Source of the DNA: a bacterium
Lineage (GTDB): Bacteria > Gemmatimonadota > Gemmatimonadetes > Gemmatimonadales > Gemmatimonadaceae
DNA: 64,000 nt
Reading direction: 5' to 3'
Assembly (NCBI GenBank): GCA_027484025.1
Contig: JAIXTI010000081.1
Location: 1 to 64,000 of the forward strand
The notes under the pieces were generated by a model, which saw nothing but the letters and a program-made list of their open reading frames with translations, ran no database searches and was not told the DNA's origin. Positions 53,425 to 62,246 of this stretch are shown piece by piece; within the stretch, counting starts at the first letter, position 1; each line of letters starts with the position of its first letter. Both the position numbers and the translations under genes were made by a program.

Positions 53425-53429
53425 GTGCC

Positions 53430-54527
53430 TTACCGGCGCACCATCGTGACATCCAGCAGCTGCTGGCGCACGGCCGCGGCCTTGCCGGCGCGCTCGAGCG
53501 CGGCCCACAGTCGCGCCACCGTTTCGATGTCCACCAGTCCGGCCGGTGAGCCGCCACCTTGGTATCCCCGGACGTTGGGCGTGCCCATGTTCTCACTTCG
53601 ACGGAATTCGTTCACCGCGCTCACCGCATCAGCGGTGTACAGCGTGGCGTCCGTGTCCGTGGCGCTCACGGGTTCCCCCTTTTTGTAGAAGCCAAGGGCG
53701 TTCAGCATGACCTTCAGTTGATAGATGTCTCCACCGGCGTATTGCTGCAGCGTACGGTAGCCCAGTGTCTGCGAAATGGCGTTGTACACGCGTCGCATTT
53801 CGCTCACGGGTTCCGCGTGTTCGCAGACACTGATGTTGACCGTCTGACCATCGGCACGCCGCGACATCCCCGGACGGGCATCGGCGACCACGACCGCAGC
53901 GGACGTGCGTAATCCATGGCGCTTGTCTCCGCCGAGCACGTAGCCGGCGTCGAGCGCATCGATGAGACGGTCCGCCAGATGCCGCGGAGTACCCTCGCTG
54001 GCCTCAAAGCTCTTGGCCACGGCCGCAATCACTTCAGCGCCCACCAGAATATTGCCCTGGGTCACGTAGTTCCGGCCTGCGCGATGACCCGCCCATGCAC
54101 TGGGGTTCGTGCCGGTATGCTGCGCAGATCGCCCGTCGGCGGCAATCACGCCAACCTGTCGCGATTGAAAACCCGTGTCGGCCGCAAGCAGTCGTTTGAG
54201 CGCCGCGTCCGGGGCCTCTCCGCGTGCCAGAGCGTCGAGCAGTTCAGTACCATACTCCGTGCGCGTATTGGCCTGAGTAGCCACGGCGCCCACGCCCTTG
54301 CGCACCCAAGGGACGCCATTGCCCACACACGGCACCCGCGTGGTCACGGCCACCCCGACCTCACCGGTGCGCGGATCGACGGCGGCTATGGAGAAGGTGT
54401 GGAAGACCAGCCCATCACGCCATTCATAGGGTTCTTGCGCCTGCGCGGTGCGCGGCGCGCCCACGACGGCCATCGTGAACGCGAACGACAGCAGTCGGAC
54501 GATGGGTCGGCGAGCAAGGGCAAACAT
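53430..54527 (-). CDS. Exported DUF1028 Ntn-hydrolase-like protein
   Basis: A 365-residue protein. The family opening FHTFSIAAVDPRTGEVGVAVTTR follows a signal peptide, and GVGAVATQANTRTEYG and NILVGAEVIAAVAKSFE are further DUF1028 blocks. A C-terminal helical part (about 270-365) resembles a peptidoglycan-binding-like extension (YQLKVMLNALGFYKKGEP). The start is either 54527 or the ATG at 54566, which forms TGATG with the S9 stop; 54527 gives the better signal peptide. The reaction of DUF1028 proteins is unproven. Confidence 0.85.
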   Translation of the reverse strand: MFALARRPIVRLLSFAFTMAVVGAPRTAQAQEPYEWRDGLVFHTFSIAAVDPRTGEVGVAVTTRVPCVGNGVPWVRKGVGAVATQANTRTEYGTELLDALARGEAPDAALKRLLAADTGFQSRQVGVIAADGRSAQHTGTNPSAWAGHRAGRNYVTQGNILVGAEVIAAVAKSFEASEGTPRHLADRLIDALDAGYVLGGDKRHGLRTSAAVVVADARPGMSRRADGQTVNISVCEHAEPVSEMRRVYNAISQTLGYRTLQQYAGGDIYQLKVMLNALGFYKKGEPVSATDTDATLYTADAVSAVNEFRRSENMGTPNVRGYQGGGSPAGLVDIETVARLWAALERAGKAAAVRQQLLDVTMVRR

Positions 54528-54565
54528 GGAGAACCCGGAAGAGGTGAGCGAGTGTTCGGCGCGCA

Positions 54566-56773
54566 TCAGCGCGGGCCAGCGCCGAGATGCCGATCGAAGT
54601 GCGTAACCAGCTTGTTCATGAGGTACCGCGCGTAGTACGGCCGCTGCGTCCAGCCATGTGTCGCCGCGGGTGCCATCGCGAAGTCGAAATCCTTGCCGAG
54701 CCGCATGAACTCCTCGGCCATCGCCACGATGCTTGCAAAGGGCACCACGTCGTCCTGCATGCCGTGAATGAGCAGCAGATGATCGCGCAGGTTGCCCGCG
54801 TATTGCAGCGCCCCGCGCTTGAACGTTTCCGGGTGTGATTGTGGGCGGCGTACGATGGCTACATCGTCGCTGCCGAACTGGAACGGGTCGACCGCCGCGG
54901 CCGCGGCGACGCCGGCCTGGAACAGCCCGGGCTTCTTGAGCAACGAGTAGATCGTGAGCGTCCCGCCGTAGCTGCTCCCCCAGATACCAAACCGCTGCGG
55001 ATCGACATACGGCAGCGTCTTGAGTGAACGCACCACCGCCTCGAGATCTTCGAGATCACCGCCGCCCCAATCCATCAGGAACGCCTCGCGAAACGCGCGC
55101 CCGTATCCGGTGCTGCCCCGCACATCCACCTGCACCACCAGATACCCTTTCTCGACGGCGAGATATTGCTGCAGCATGCCGTTCATGCCGCCCCACCGGT
55201 TGCGCACGGTGTTCGAATACACGGGGCCGAACAGCACGGGATATCGCTTCGTCGAGTCGAGCCCGGGCGGCACCAGCAGACGCACCCGCAAGCCGACACT
55301 GTCGCCGCCACGCGCCACCGTGAAGTAACGCGGCGTGACGAGCGGCAACGCGTCGAATTGGGCTGTGGTAGAAGTCGTGATGCGCCGCTCCGTCGCGCCG
55401 GCAACCGCGTCGAGCAGGTACAACTCGGTAGGTTCACGATCGCTCGAGTGCAGCAGCGCGATCGTGCGCCCATCGGGTGAGGTGAACGGCGTATGCGACC
55501 CGGGCTTGGTCGTCAGCTGCCTCGGCGCGCCACCACGCTCGCTGACACGGAACACATGGCGTTCCGCCGGGCGCGGAGCACTGCTTACGTAGTCGATGCT
55601 GCGGGTCGCGCTCCGTGCAATACCCTCGCCCGCAACATCCTCCGTGGACGGCGTGAGCGCGACCGGCACCGAGTCACCCGCGGTCACGCGATACAACCGG
55701 TAGCGGTCGTCGAGATCACCGGTGAACAGAATGGCTTTGCCGTCGGCGCTCCACGCGGAGTGAATGTCGTTGTACACCCGTGTGTCGCGCCGGTCGCGCC
55801 ACGCAAGCCGCGGGGTCGGTGCGGTCGTGGTCAGCGTGTACACGGTACGGGTGATGGCATCGTCGCTCTCGCGATCGATGAACAACGTGCCGGTTGGCGA
55901 CCACGCGAAGTTCACGATGCGCGTGCTGCTCGAATCGGACAGCGGCACGAAGCGCAGGGTGCGCGACCCGACATCGAGCAGTGCCACGCGGCGCACTTCG
56001 TTTGCCTGTCCCGGTGCACCACGTCGCACACGATTGAGCTGTGGCGCTTCGCCCAGGTAGTACGGCATGCCGTACACCGGCACACCACGGCGATCCACAT
56101 GATGCACGGCAATGGTGCGCCCGTCAGGGCTCCACGCATGCGACGGACTCGGCCCGCTCCAGGTGGCGCTGCCGACTTCCACGTCGCGCCGGAAGTAGGT
56201 GCCCAGTGGCACGGCCCCAATTGGCGCTACGCTCTCGCGCGTGATGCGCTCCGCGTTCCCACCGGCCATTGGTGTAAGCCACAAGTCACCGTCGCGCAGG
56301 AACGAGAGCCACCGGCCATCGGGGGACATCGTGAGTTCCGCCGCGCCACCCCCATCGTTGGTGCGCGCGCGCACCGCGCCCGTGGCGACCGTGACATGGT
56401 ATAGATCGTTGCGCTGCGCAAAGACGATGGCATCGCCGGCTGGCGTCCACACGAACTCGCTCACGCTGGCGCTGTTCGGTGCCGGCAGCACGCGTCGTGG
56501 CGCGCCACCCGCGCGCGCAACGATCCACAAGGTGCGCCCCGCCTCGCCCGGCGGGTTCCAGAGAAACGCGAGCTGCGCGCTCGTGGACGCCCACGCGGGG
56601 GCGGCCGGCGCGGTACCGGTGTACGCCGGCCCCATCGTGATGCGCTCGAGCGTCAGGCGCTCGGTGCGGGGAGCGGTAGCAGCGACAGACTGCGCGTGGG
56701 CCGCCTCCGCGACGAGTCCCAATGACAGCAGTGGCAGCAAGTACCTGGAGAGGCGCACGCGTGCGGTGCTCAT
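54566..56773 (-). CDS. Prolyl oligopeptidase family S9 (DPP-IV-like) exported peptidase
   Basis: A 735-residue protein with signal peptide (cleaved after HAQ near 28). The N-terminal beta-propeller has many WSPDGR/TSPDGR blades, followed by the alpha/beta hydrolase: nucleophile in WGSSYGG, Asp in GMQDDVVPF, His in ATHGWTQR. It cleaves oligopeptides, typically after Pro or Ala. No Glu-Glu motif for DPP-IV exopeptidase specificity could be placed with certainty. Its ATG overlaps the FKBP stop (ATGA), so they are co-translated. Confidence 0.93.
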   Translation of the reverse strand: MSTARVRLSRYLLPLLSLGLVAEAAHAQSVAATAPRTERLTLERITMGPAYTGTAPAAPAWASTSAQLAFLWNPPGEAGRTLWIVARAGGAPRRVLPAPNSASVSEFVWTPAGDAIVFAQRNDLYHVTVATGAVRARTNDGGGAAELTMSPDGRWLSFLRDGDLWLTPMAGGNAERITRESVAPIGAVPLGTYFRRDVEVGSATWSGPSPSHAWSPDGRTIAVHHVDRRGVPVYGMPYYLGEAPQLNRVRRGAPGQANEVRRVALLDVGSRTLRFVPLSDSSSTRIVNFAWSPTGTLFIDRESDDAITRTVYTLTTTAPTPRLAWRDRRDTRVYNDIHSAWSADGKAILFTGDLDDRYRLYRVTAGDSVPVALTPSTEDVAGEGIARSATRSIDYVSSAPRPAERHVFRVSERGGAPRQLTTKPGSHTPFTSPDGRTIALLHSSDREPTELYLLDAVAGATERRITTSTTAQFDALPLVTPRYFTVARGGDSVGLRVRLLVPPGLDSTKRYPVLFGPVYSNTVRNRWGGMNGMLQQYLAVEKGYLVVQVDVRGSTGYGRAFREAFLMDWGGGDLEDLEAVVRSLKTLPYVDPQRFGIWGSSYGGTLTIYSLLKKPGLFQAGVAAAAAVDPFQFGSDDVAIVRRPQSHPETFKRGALQYAGNLRDHLLLIHGMQDDVVPFASIVAMAEEFMRLGKDFDFAMAPAATHGWTQRPYYARYLMNKLVTHFDRHLGAGPR

Positions 56774-57645
56774 GATTTCATTTCCTTGGCGGGTCGGTGG
56801 TCCAGGTAGTTTACGAAGCGCTTCCGGAGCGCCGCCAGCGCCGACTCCGCACTGGCGTAGTCGGCTTGATGATAGGCACTCCGGCGCGGATTGAGTCGCT
56901 GCGCCGCCTCGTAACTTGCCACCGCCTCCGCCACCAGGCCGCGCTGCTCCTGCAGCCGCGCCAACGCCAGCCGGAGACGATAGGCGTCGGGCATCAGCGT
57001 CGTCCCGAACGCAAGGATCTTCTCCTCGTTGGCCGGATCGTATTGCGCCGCGCGCTTGGCGTCGGCCAGCAGGTGATAGTCGTACAGATGATACGACGAG
57101 AGATCCGGCTTCGTGCGCAGCGCGGCGATCGTCGAGTCGATGTTGTCCATGCCATCCTGCAGGGCACCGTGCACCGAGTGCGTGTGCACCGCGAGGACCT
57201 CGTAGTCGAAGACCAGCGTGGAGTTCGGTGGAATGCCATCGGTGCCACGTGTGCCGTACGCGATGCCCGGGGGCATAATCATGATGACGCGGTCACCCTG
57301 ACGGACGTGCGTCATTCCCTCGCCGAAGCCGCGTATCACGGGGTCATAGCCCATGCGATACGCGAAGGGCTCCCCGTCGGTGCGGGAGTTCCAGAACTCC
57401 TTGCCGTCGACGAATCGACCGATACCGTGCACCACGAGCACGTCGCCGCGGCGCGGAACCGAACCCGTACCGCGTTGCGTGAACAGATACCGCAGACCGC
57501 TCGCCGTACTGATCGTGTCGGCTTCCGCGGGCCGAGGAACTTGGGCAGATTGTGCGCGCACTGAACGCGCGGCAAGCAGCGCGAGGACCGTGAGGCCGAC
57601 CGAGCAGCGCCGCGTCAGCGTATGTGATTTCGAACCGGGCGTCAT
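56770..57645 (-). CDS. Exported FKBP-type peptidyl-prolyl isomerase with helical C-terminal part
   Basis: A 291-residue protein with signal sequence after ATG 57645. The FKBP domain (about 48-155) has the opening SGLRYLFTQRGTGSVPRRGDVLVVH, then FGEGMTHVRQGDRVIMIMPPGIAYG and PPNSTLVFDYEVL. A helical, TPR-like tail (about 175-280) follows. It speeds proline isomerisation in periplasmic proteins or acts as a chaperone. The operon with an S9 prolyl peptidase hints at joint handling of Pro-rich peptides. Confidence 0.92.
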   Translation of the reverse strand: MTPGSKSHTLTRRCSVGLTVLALLAARSVRAQSAQVPRPAEADTISTASGLRYLFTQRGTGSVPRRGDVLVVHGIGRFVDGKEFWNSRTDGEPFAYRMGYDPVIRGFGEGMTHVRQGDRVIMIMPPGIAYGTRGTDGIPPNSTLVFDYEVLAVHTHSVHGALQDGMDNIDSTIAALRTKPDLSSYHLYDYHLLADAKRAAQYDPANEEKILAFGTTLMPDAYRLRLALARLQEQRGLVAEAVASYEAAQRLNPRRSAYHQADYASAESALAALRKRFVNYLDHRPAKEMKS

Positions 57646-57798
57646 CCGAGAAGACTACGACGGGCGGTAAGGAATGTCTAACGCTGAATGCCCGACGAAC
57701 GGGACGTCGCAGCAGACGCTCCAAACGTGGCTGACTTGCGCTGAGGAGGCGTGTCGGTTGACCTTCCCGTTGCAACGCGTCATGAGACCTCCCAAGCG

Positions 57799-58149
57799 AT
57801 GACTATGACTCTGTACGGCATCCGCAACTGCGACACGATGAAGAAGGCCCGCGCTTGGCTCGAGGCGCGCGGCGTCGCGTATACGTTTCACGACTACAAG
57901 GTCGCGGGCATCGATGCGGCGACGCTCCGCACGTGGGCGACATCCGTCGGCTGGGAGAAACTGCTCAACCGCGCGGGCACGACATTCCGTGGGCTGGCAG
58001 AGGCGGACAAGGCCAATTTGGATGAGACCAAAGCGATCGCGCTGATGGTCGCCAACCCGAGTCTGATCAAACGTCCGGTGTTGACGGGCGTGTCTGGGGC
58101 ACCGCTGGTGGGATTCAGTGAGGCGGCCTATGGGGCGGCGCTCCCCTGA
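57799..58149 (+). CDS. Spx/MgsR/YffB-type ArsC-like protein
   Basis: A 116-residue cytoplasmic thioredoxin-fold protein of the arsenate-reductase-like family. The opening LYGIRNCDTMKKARAWLEA holds a single Cys in place of CxxC, as in YffB. The segment KLLNRAGTTFRGL and the end NPSLIKRPVLTGVSG are typical. YffB proteins are glutathione-linked reductases of uncertain substrate; arsenate reduction is not implied. Start ATG 57799; ATG 57805 is equally possible. Convergent with the serine hydrolase, 4 bases between stops. Confidence 0.9.
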   Translation: MTMTLYGIRNCDTMKKARAWLEARGVAYTFHDYKVAGIDAATLRTWATSVGWEKLLNRAGTTFRGLAEADKANLDETKAIALMVANPSLIKRPVLTGVSGAPLVGFSEAAYGAALP

Positions 58150-58153
58150 TCAA

Positions 58154-59278
58154 CTACGGCCGCTCCACCAACGCCTTGATCAATCGGTCCTTGAAACTGT
58201 CGAGCTTCCCGAACGCGTCGGGATCGAAGCGATCCGTATTGCTGAGAATGATCAAGGTCTTGTTGATGCCGGGCATGCGAATGAACGTGTGATTGAAGCC
58301 AAACGATCGGCCACGCCGTTCCACCACGCGCGGTGAACTCGGGAGAAAATAATAATCGTACACCCAGCTCCCATAGGCCACATAGCCGAGCTCGGGGTGC
58401 GACGTGTACATCTCGGCGATACTCGCCTTCTTGAGCAATCGTTCGCTGTAGAGTGCCTGATCAAAGCGCAGCAGGTCCGCCACGGTGCCGTACATCGCGC
58501 CCGCGGCGCCGGCATTCTCGACATAGTCCGACGGCTCGGGGGTGAGACGGCCGGTGGAGTCTGCGAGATAGCCTTGTACGATGCCGGTGCTGGCGCGCGA
58601 CGCCATGCCGGTGTGCTTCATGCCGAGCGGTGTGAGAATGCGCTCCGGCAGCACGGCCGCGAAGGGCTTGCCGGTGATCTTCTCGATGATCAGCTGGAGC
58701 AGGAGGTAGTCGAGATTGGCATACGCGAACTCGCCGTAGGGGCGATACGGCAGCTTTGCCGTCTCCATTACCATTGCCCGTGCGCTGCGCGGCGTGGCGT
58801 ACAGCGCGTCCGGCTCCTCGGGAGACCCGGCGCGGTGCAGCAGCAAATCGTGCACGGTGATCTGCTCGGCGCGCGGGATTTTCAGGTCGGGCAACACCTC
58901 CGCAATAGTCGACGATACGCGGAGTCGCTGTGCTTCCACCAACTGCATGACGAGGACCGCAGCAAACGCCTTGGTGATCGATGCGAGTCGGAAGCGCGCA
59001 GTTACGGCCATTGGCACGCCTGTACCGGCTGATCCCAGCGCGGCCTGAAACACGGTGGTGCCTTGCTCCGCCACCAATACGACGCCGGAAAACTGACGCT
59101 GGGCGACTTCGGCGCGCACAATGCTGTCGAAGGCCGCGGTGGATGCTGACGCGGACGCGCGCGCCAATGCAGCGGATTGCGACACAGCAGGCTGGGCGCT
59201 TAGCAGCCCCGCGAGACTACTGAGCACGGCGAGACGGCGAGTGCGCATGGGATATGTGACGTGGCTAGTCGGCATCAT
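58154..59278 (-). CDS. Exported serine hydrolase, beta-lactamase class C fold
   Basis: A 374-residue protein with signal sequence and motifs SITK in RLASITKAFA and YAN in EFAYANLDYLLL. The C-terminal part contains GFNHTFIRMPG in the place of the KTG/HxG strand. Third gene of a compact unit: it starts (ATGATG) 3 bases after the NTF2-like stop. ATG 59248 would give a shorter signal peptide and is an alternative start. Substrate unknown. Confidence 0.9.
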   Translation of the reverse strand: MMPTSHVTYPMRTRRLAVLSSLAGLLSAQPAVSQSAALARASASASTAAFDSIVRAEVAQRQFSGVVLVAEQGTTVFQAALGSAGTGVPMAVTARFRLASITKAFAAVLVMQLVEAQRLRVSSTIAEVLPDLKIPRAEQITVHDLLLHRAGSPEEPDALYATPRSARAMVMETAKLPYRPYGEFAYANLDYLLLQLIIEKITGKPFAAVLPERILTPLGMKHTGMASRASTGIVQGYLADSTGRLTPEPSDYVENAGAAGAMYGTVADLLRFDQALYSERLLKKASIAEMYTSHPELGYVAYGSWVYDYYFLPSSPRVVERRGRSFGFNHTFIRMPGINKTLIILSNTDRFDPDAFGKLDSFKDRLIKALVERP

Positions 59279-59281
59279 GAC

Positions 59282-59734
59282 TTACGGCTCCGCTGGGTAG
59301 TACCACACGCGATGCACTTGTCCGGCGCGCACCTCGTAGACGACGACACTCGACTGTCCGCCCGCACCAGCGGTCGGCGAATTCCACCGCGTGCGCTCGT
59401 GCGTGGTGACCCATGGTCCCAGGGCGTGCGCGGCCAGAAGCTGCGACTTGGCGGTGGGGACTTCGCGAAAGTAACTGGTGAGCAGGCGCTGAAAAGCGTC
59501 GCGTCCTCGTCCGCCGAGCGTGGTGGAGTCTCCTGCGACGTTAAGCCACACCATCTTGGGTGAGACGTATGACATCATCGCGGTAAGATTCTTCGCGTTG
59601 AACGCCGACACGTACGCGCGCACGACCGTGATGGGGCTAGTGTCTCGTGGCGTAACGGCCGCACGGGCCTGCGCAAGCGCGTCCGTCGCGCACAGCAGCA
59701 TCAGGAGGAGTACAAAAAGCGCCGGGCGCGCCAC
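59282..59734 (-). CDS. Small exported NTF2/SnoaL-like protein
   Basis: A 150-residue protein from GTG 59734, whose signal sequence (VARPALFVLLLMLLCATDALAQ) follows at once. The NTF2-like fold shows in VVRAYVSAFNAKNLTAMMSYVSPKMVWL and SVVVYEVRAGQVHRVWYYP. The longer open frame upstream runs antisense to RfbB leader and Ada-like genes and is shadow. It begins one base after the TAG stop of the Ada-like gene. Confidence 0.78.
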   Translation of the reverse strand: MARPALFVLLLMLLCATDALAQARAAVTPRDTSPITVVRAYVSAFNAKNLTAMMSYVSPKMVWLNVAGDSTTLGGRGRDAFQRLLTSYFREVPTAKSQLLAAHALGPWVTTHERTRWNSPTAGAGGQSSVVVYEVRAGQVHRVWYYPAEP

Positions 59735-59735
59735 G

Positions 59736-60011
59736 CTACAGGCGCCCCGAACGCATGGCTTCCTCGACCCAGATGCCGTACTCCGCCTGCATACACGTTT
59801 CACAGGGTCGGTAGCCGGCCGCGATCGCGGTCGCCTCGTCGGCGAAGAAGACCCGATGCTTCGCATATCCCGTAGGGAGCGAGCCGATCGCGCTCCGGCA
59901 GTCGAGGTGCCCATAGATCTTCCGCTTGCGGTTCCCCCCAAGCGTGCCCGGTACGACACTGAGGACTTCGTTTCCGTCTGGGTCAATCAGCGTGTAATGT
60001 TTTTCGGTCAT
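59736..60011 (-). CDS. Stand-alone Ada-type zinc-binding domain protein
   Basis: A 91-residue protein from ATG 60011. Four Cys in the Ada metal-binding pattern: LDCRSA, then YRPCETC with a further helix, preceded by KRKIYGHLD and YAKHRVFFADEATAIAAGYRP. In Ada the domain senses methyl phosphotriesters in DNA; here it is alone, with no methyltransferase or AraC part. Such single-domain proteins are common but of unknown function. Heads a three-gene unit; divergent from the dehydratase gene (56 bases). Confidence 0.85.
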   Translation of the reverse strand: MTEKHYTLIDPDGNEVLSVVPGTLGGNRKRKIYGHLDCRSAIGSLPTGYAKHRVFFADEATAIAAGYRPCETCMQAEYGIWVEEAMRSGRL

Positions 60012-60067
60012 GGCCGAAAGATGAGACGGTGCGTGCCAGATGTCTAACGAACAAGAGTTGCCCAGCA

Positions 60068-61270
60068 ATGAAGTCTTCATCCCGACCACACGACGCCGCC
60101 GCCGGGGCGCCGGCTGCGCATCGCCAGCGGCGCCGCCTGCTCATCACCGGTGGCGCGGGCTTCATCGGTGGCAACTTCGTCCACTACTGGGCGCGCACGC
60201 GCGCCACCGATTTCGTGGTGGTGCTCGACGCCCTCACCTATGCTGGGAACCGCGCGACCATTGCGTCGCTCATCGATGCAGGAGCGGTGACCTTCGTACA
60301 CGGAGACATTTGCGACGCGGCAGTGGTTTCGAAGCTTTTGGCCGAGCATGACATCGATACGGTGGTGCACTTTGCGGCCGAGTCGCACGTGGATCGCTCT
60401 ATTGCCGACCCGGGGACGTTCGTGAAGACGAACGTCATCGGGACCCACACGCTGCTCGACGCGGCCCGCCGCGCGTGGTGTGTCGATGGCCAGTGGACGG
60501 GTGGGGTGCGCTTTCATCATGTGTCCACCGATGAAGTGTACGGGACGCTCTCGCCCACGGATCCCCCGTTCAGCGAAACGACCGCCTACGCGCCCAACTC
60601 GCCGTACGCCGCCAGCAAGGCGGGCAGTGATCACCTTGTGCGCGCCTCTGTGCACACGTACGGCATGCCGGCCACGATCAGCAACTGCTCCAACAACTAC
60701 GGGCCCTATCACTTCCCCGAGAAGCTCATTCCGCTGCTGATCGTCAATGCCCTTCACGGCAAGGCACTGCCGGTGTACGGCGATGGCCAACAGGTGCGCG
60801 ACTGGCTGTTTGTGGAAGATCACTGCGTCGCGATCGCCAAGATCCTCGAGGCCGATGTTGCCGGCGACACGTTCAACGTGGGCGGACGCGCGGAGCACAT
60901 GAACATCGACATCGTGCAGCACGTCTGCGCATTGCTCGACGCCCAGTTCGCGACGGATGCGTCACTGGCGGCGCGCTTCCCCGACTGTCCCGCGGCGCGC
61001 GGCACGGCGTGCGCCACGCTCATCACGCACGTACGGGACCGGCCGGGTCACGACCGGCGCTACGCGATCGATCCCACCAAGATCGCGTCGCGGCTGGGCT
61101 TCGAGCCGGCCGAGTCGCTCACGACGGGGCTGCGCCGTACGGTCGAGTGGTATTTGGCGAACGAGGCGTGGTGGCGAGGGGTGATGGACGGCAGCTACCG
61201 GGCGTGGATGGATGCCAACTACGCGGAGCGCGGGTACACTGTCACGAAAGGCACCGCGGCGGCGCTGTAA
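60068..61270 (+). CDS. rfbB: dTDP-glucose 4,6-dehydratase
   Basis: Converts dTDP-glucose to dTDP-4-keto-6-deoxyglucose, the second step to dTDP-rhamnose and related sugars. 400 residues. NAD site GGAGFIGGNFV, DALTYAGN, HFAAESHVDRS, catalytic STDEVYG and YAASKAG (Tyr-x3-Lys), and substrate loop NCSNNYGPYHFPEKLIP. It is longer than usual (about 330-360) because of a Cys/Arg-rich insert of about 30 residues (ARFPDCPAARGTACATLI) before RPGHDRRYAID. No rfbA, C or D is adjacent, so it is an orphan copy. Confidence 0.95.
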   Translation: MKSSSRPHDAAAGAPAAHRQRRRLLITGGAGFIGGNFVHYWARTRATDFVVVLDALTYAGNRATIASLIDAGAVTFVHGDICDAAVVSKLLAEHDIDTVVHFAAESHVDRSIADPGTFVKTNVIGTHTLLDAARRAWCVDGQWTGGVRFHHVSTDEVYGTLSPTDPPFSETTAYAPNSPYAASKAGSDHLVRASVHTYGMPATISNCSNNYGPYHFPEKLIPLLIVNALHGKALPVYGDGQQVRDWLFVEDHCVAIAKILEADVAGDTFNVGGRAEHMNIDIVQHVCALLDAQFATDASLAARFPDCPAARGTACATLITHVRDRPGHDRRYAIDPTKIASRLGFEPAESLTTGLRRTVEWYLANEAWWRGVMDGSYRAWMDANYAERGYTVTKGTAAAL

Positions 61271-61342
61271 CGTTGCCAGTTGATGACCCGATCGGTATCG
61301 TTGCTCGTCTGACGCATCATTCCCTTCCATACCGGAGCTCAG

Positions 61343-62044
61343 ATGGGCCGCAATCGCATCGCGTACGTATTGGTAGGGCTCGCCTTACTCGCCTCCCCAG
61401 CATCCGCGCAGACGCTGCTTTTTCAGGACACCTTCAACGGCCTGAACGGTGGCAACAGCCAGCTCAACTATACCGGCTTCCCCAACTGGTCGGTGACCGG
61501 GAAGGTGGATCTCGTGAAGAGCGGCGACTTCGGGATCACCTGTAACGGGCAGTGTGTCGACCTCGACGGCTCAACAGGACCCGGCACGATCACCACGGTG
61601 CAATCGTTCGCCTTCAACTCCGGCGACGTGCTCCGGTTTTCGGCGCTCATGGGCGGTTCGCAGCGTGTTCAGAATGGTACCGACGCGTTCACGTTCTCAG
61701 CACTCTTTGCTGGCCCAACCTCGGGGAGCGATTTTACGGCTATCTCCGGGGGTAGTTCTTTCAGCTTTGGATCGTTTGCCTCGTTACCTGGTCTCGACGT
61801 TTCGGAGCTTACGTACGGCTCCAACTCTCCGTTCACGTGGTATGCGCTTCAGTTCACGGCGTCGACGTCCGGATCCGTTCGCTTCGCGCTGAGCACTTCC
61901 AGCGCCGACAACATTGGTCCGCTGGTAGACGAGGCCAAGGTCGAACGGATCTCCTCCGCCGTTCCCGAACCGGGCACGTTCGCATTGATGGCGGCGGGGC
62001 TCTCGGCACTGGCGTTGGTACGTCGGCGTCGCCGGACGCTCTAA
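61343..62044 (+). CDS. PEP-CTERM sorted exported protein
   Basis: A 233-residue protein: signal peptide (MGRNRIAYVLVGLALLASPASA), a beta-rich Ser/Gly/Phe body with two Cys in TCNGQCVD, and C-terminal sorting signal VPEPGT - hydrophobic helix - RRRRRTL. Exosortase-dependent; the second such substrate in the window. It lies 72 bases after the dehydratase gene. Function of the body is unknown. Confidence 0.9.
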   Translation: MGRNRIAYVLVGLALLASPASAQTLLFQDTFNGLNGGNSQLNYTGFPNWSVTGKVDLVKSGDFGITCNGQCVDLDGSTGPGTITTVQSFAFNSGDVLRFSALMGGSQRVQNGTDAFTFSALFAGPTSGSDFTAISGGSSFSFGSFASLPGLDVSELTYGSNSPFTWYALQFTASTSGSVRFALSTSSADNIGPLVDEAKVERISSAVPEPGTFALMAAGLSALALVRRRRRTL

Positions 62045-62126
62045 ACGATTCGTTGAAAGGGGCAGCGGCGCGAACTGAAACCGCTCGCTGTGATGGCAAA
62101 ACCCTGACGACGCCTAGTCGAGTATC

Positions 62127-62173
62127 AAAGAGGGGCGGAAGCTCTCAGCATCGCTGAGCTTCCGCCCCTCTTT
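62127..62173. terminator. Bidirectional terminator
   Basis: Perfect 15-base-pair stem (62130-62144 with 62156-62170, 11-base loop) flanked by AAA on the left and TTT on the right. It can end the PEP-CTERM gene on one strand and the NTF2-like gene on the other. Confidence 0.88.
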
Positions 62174-62246
62174 CGTGCGTGTTCGTGGGCCACAGTCGCG
62201 GGCCGTGGACATCAGCGCCGCAACACGAGCGTCTGGAACGAGCCGA

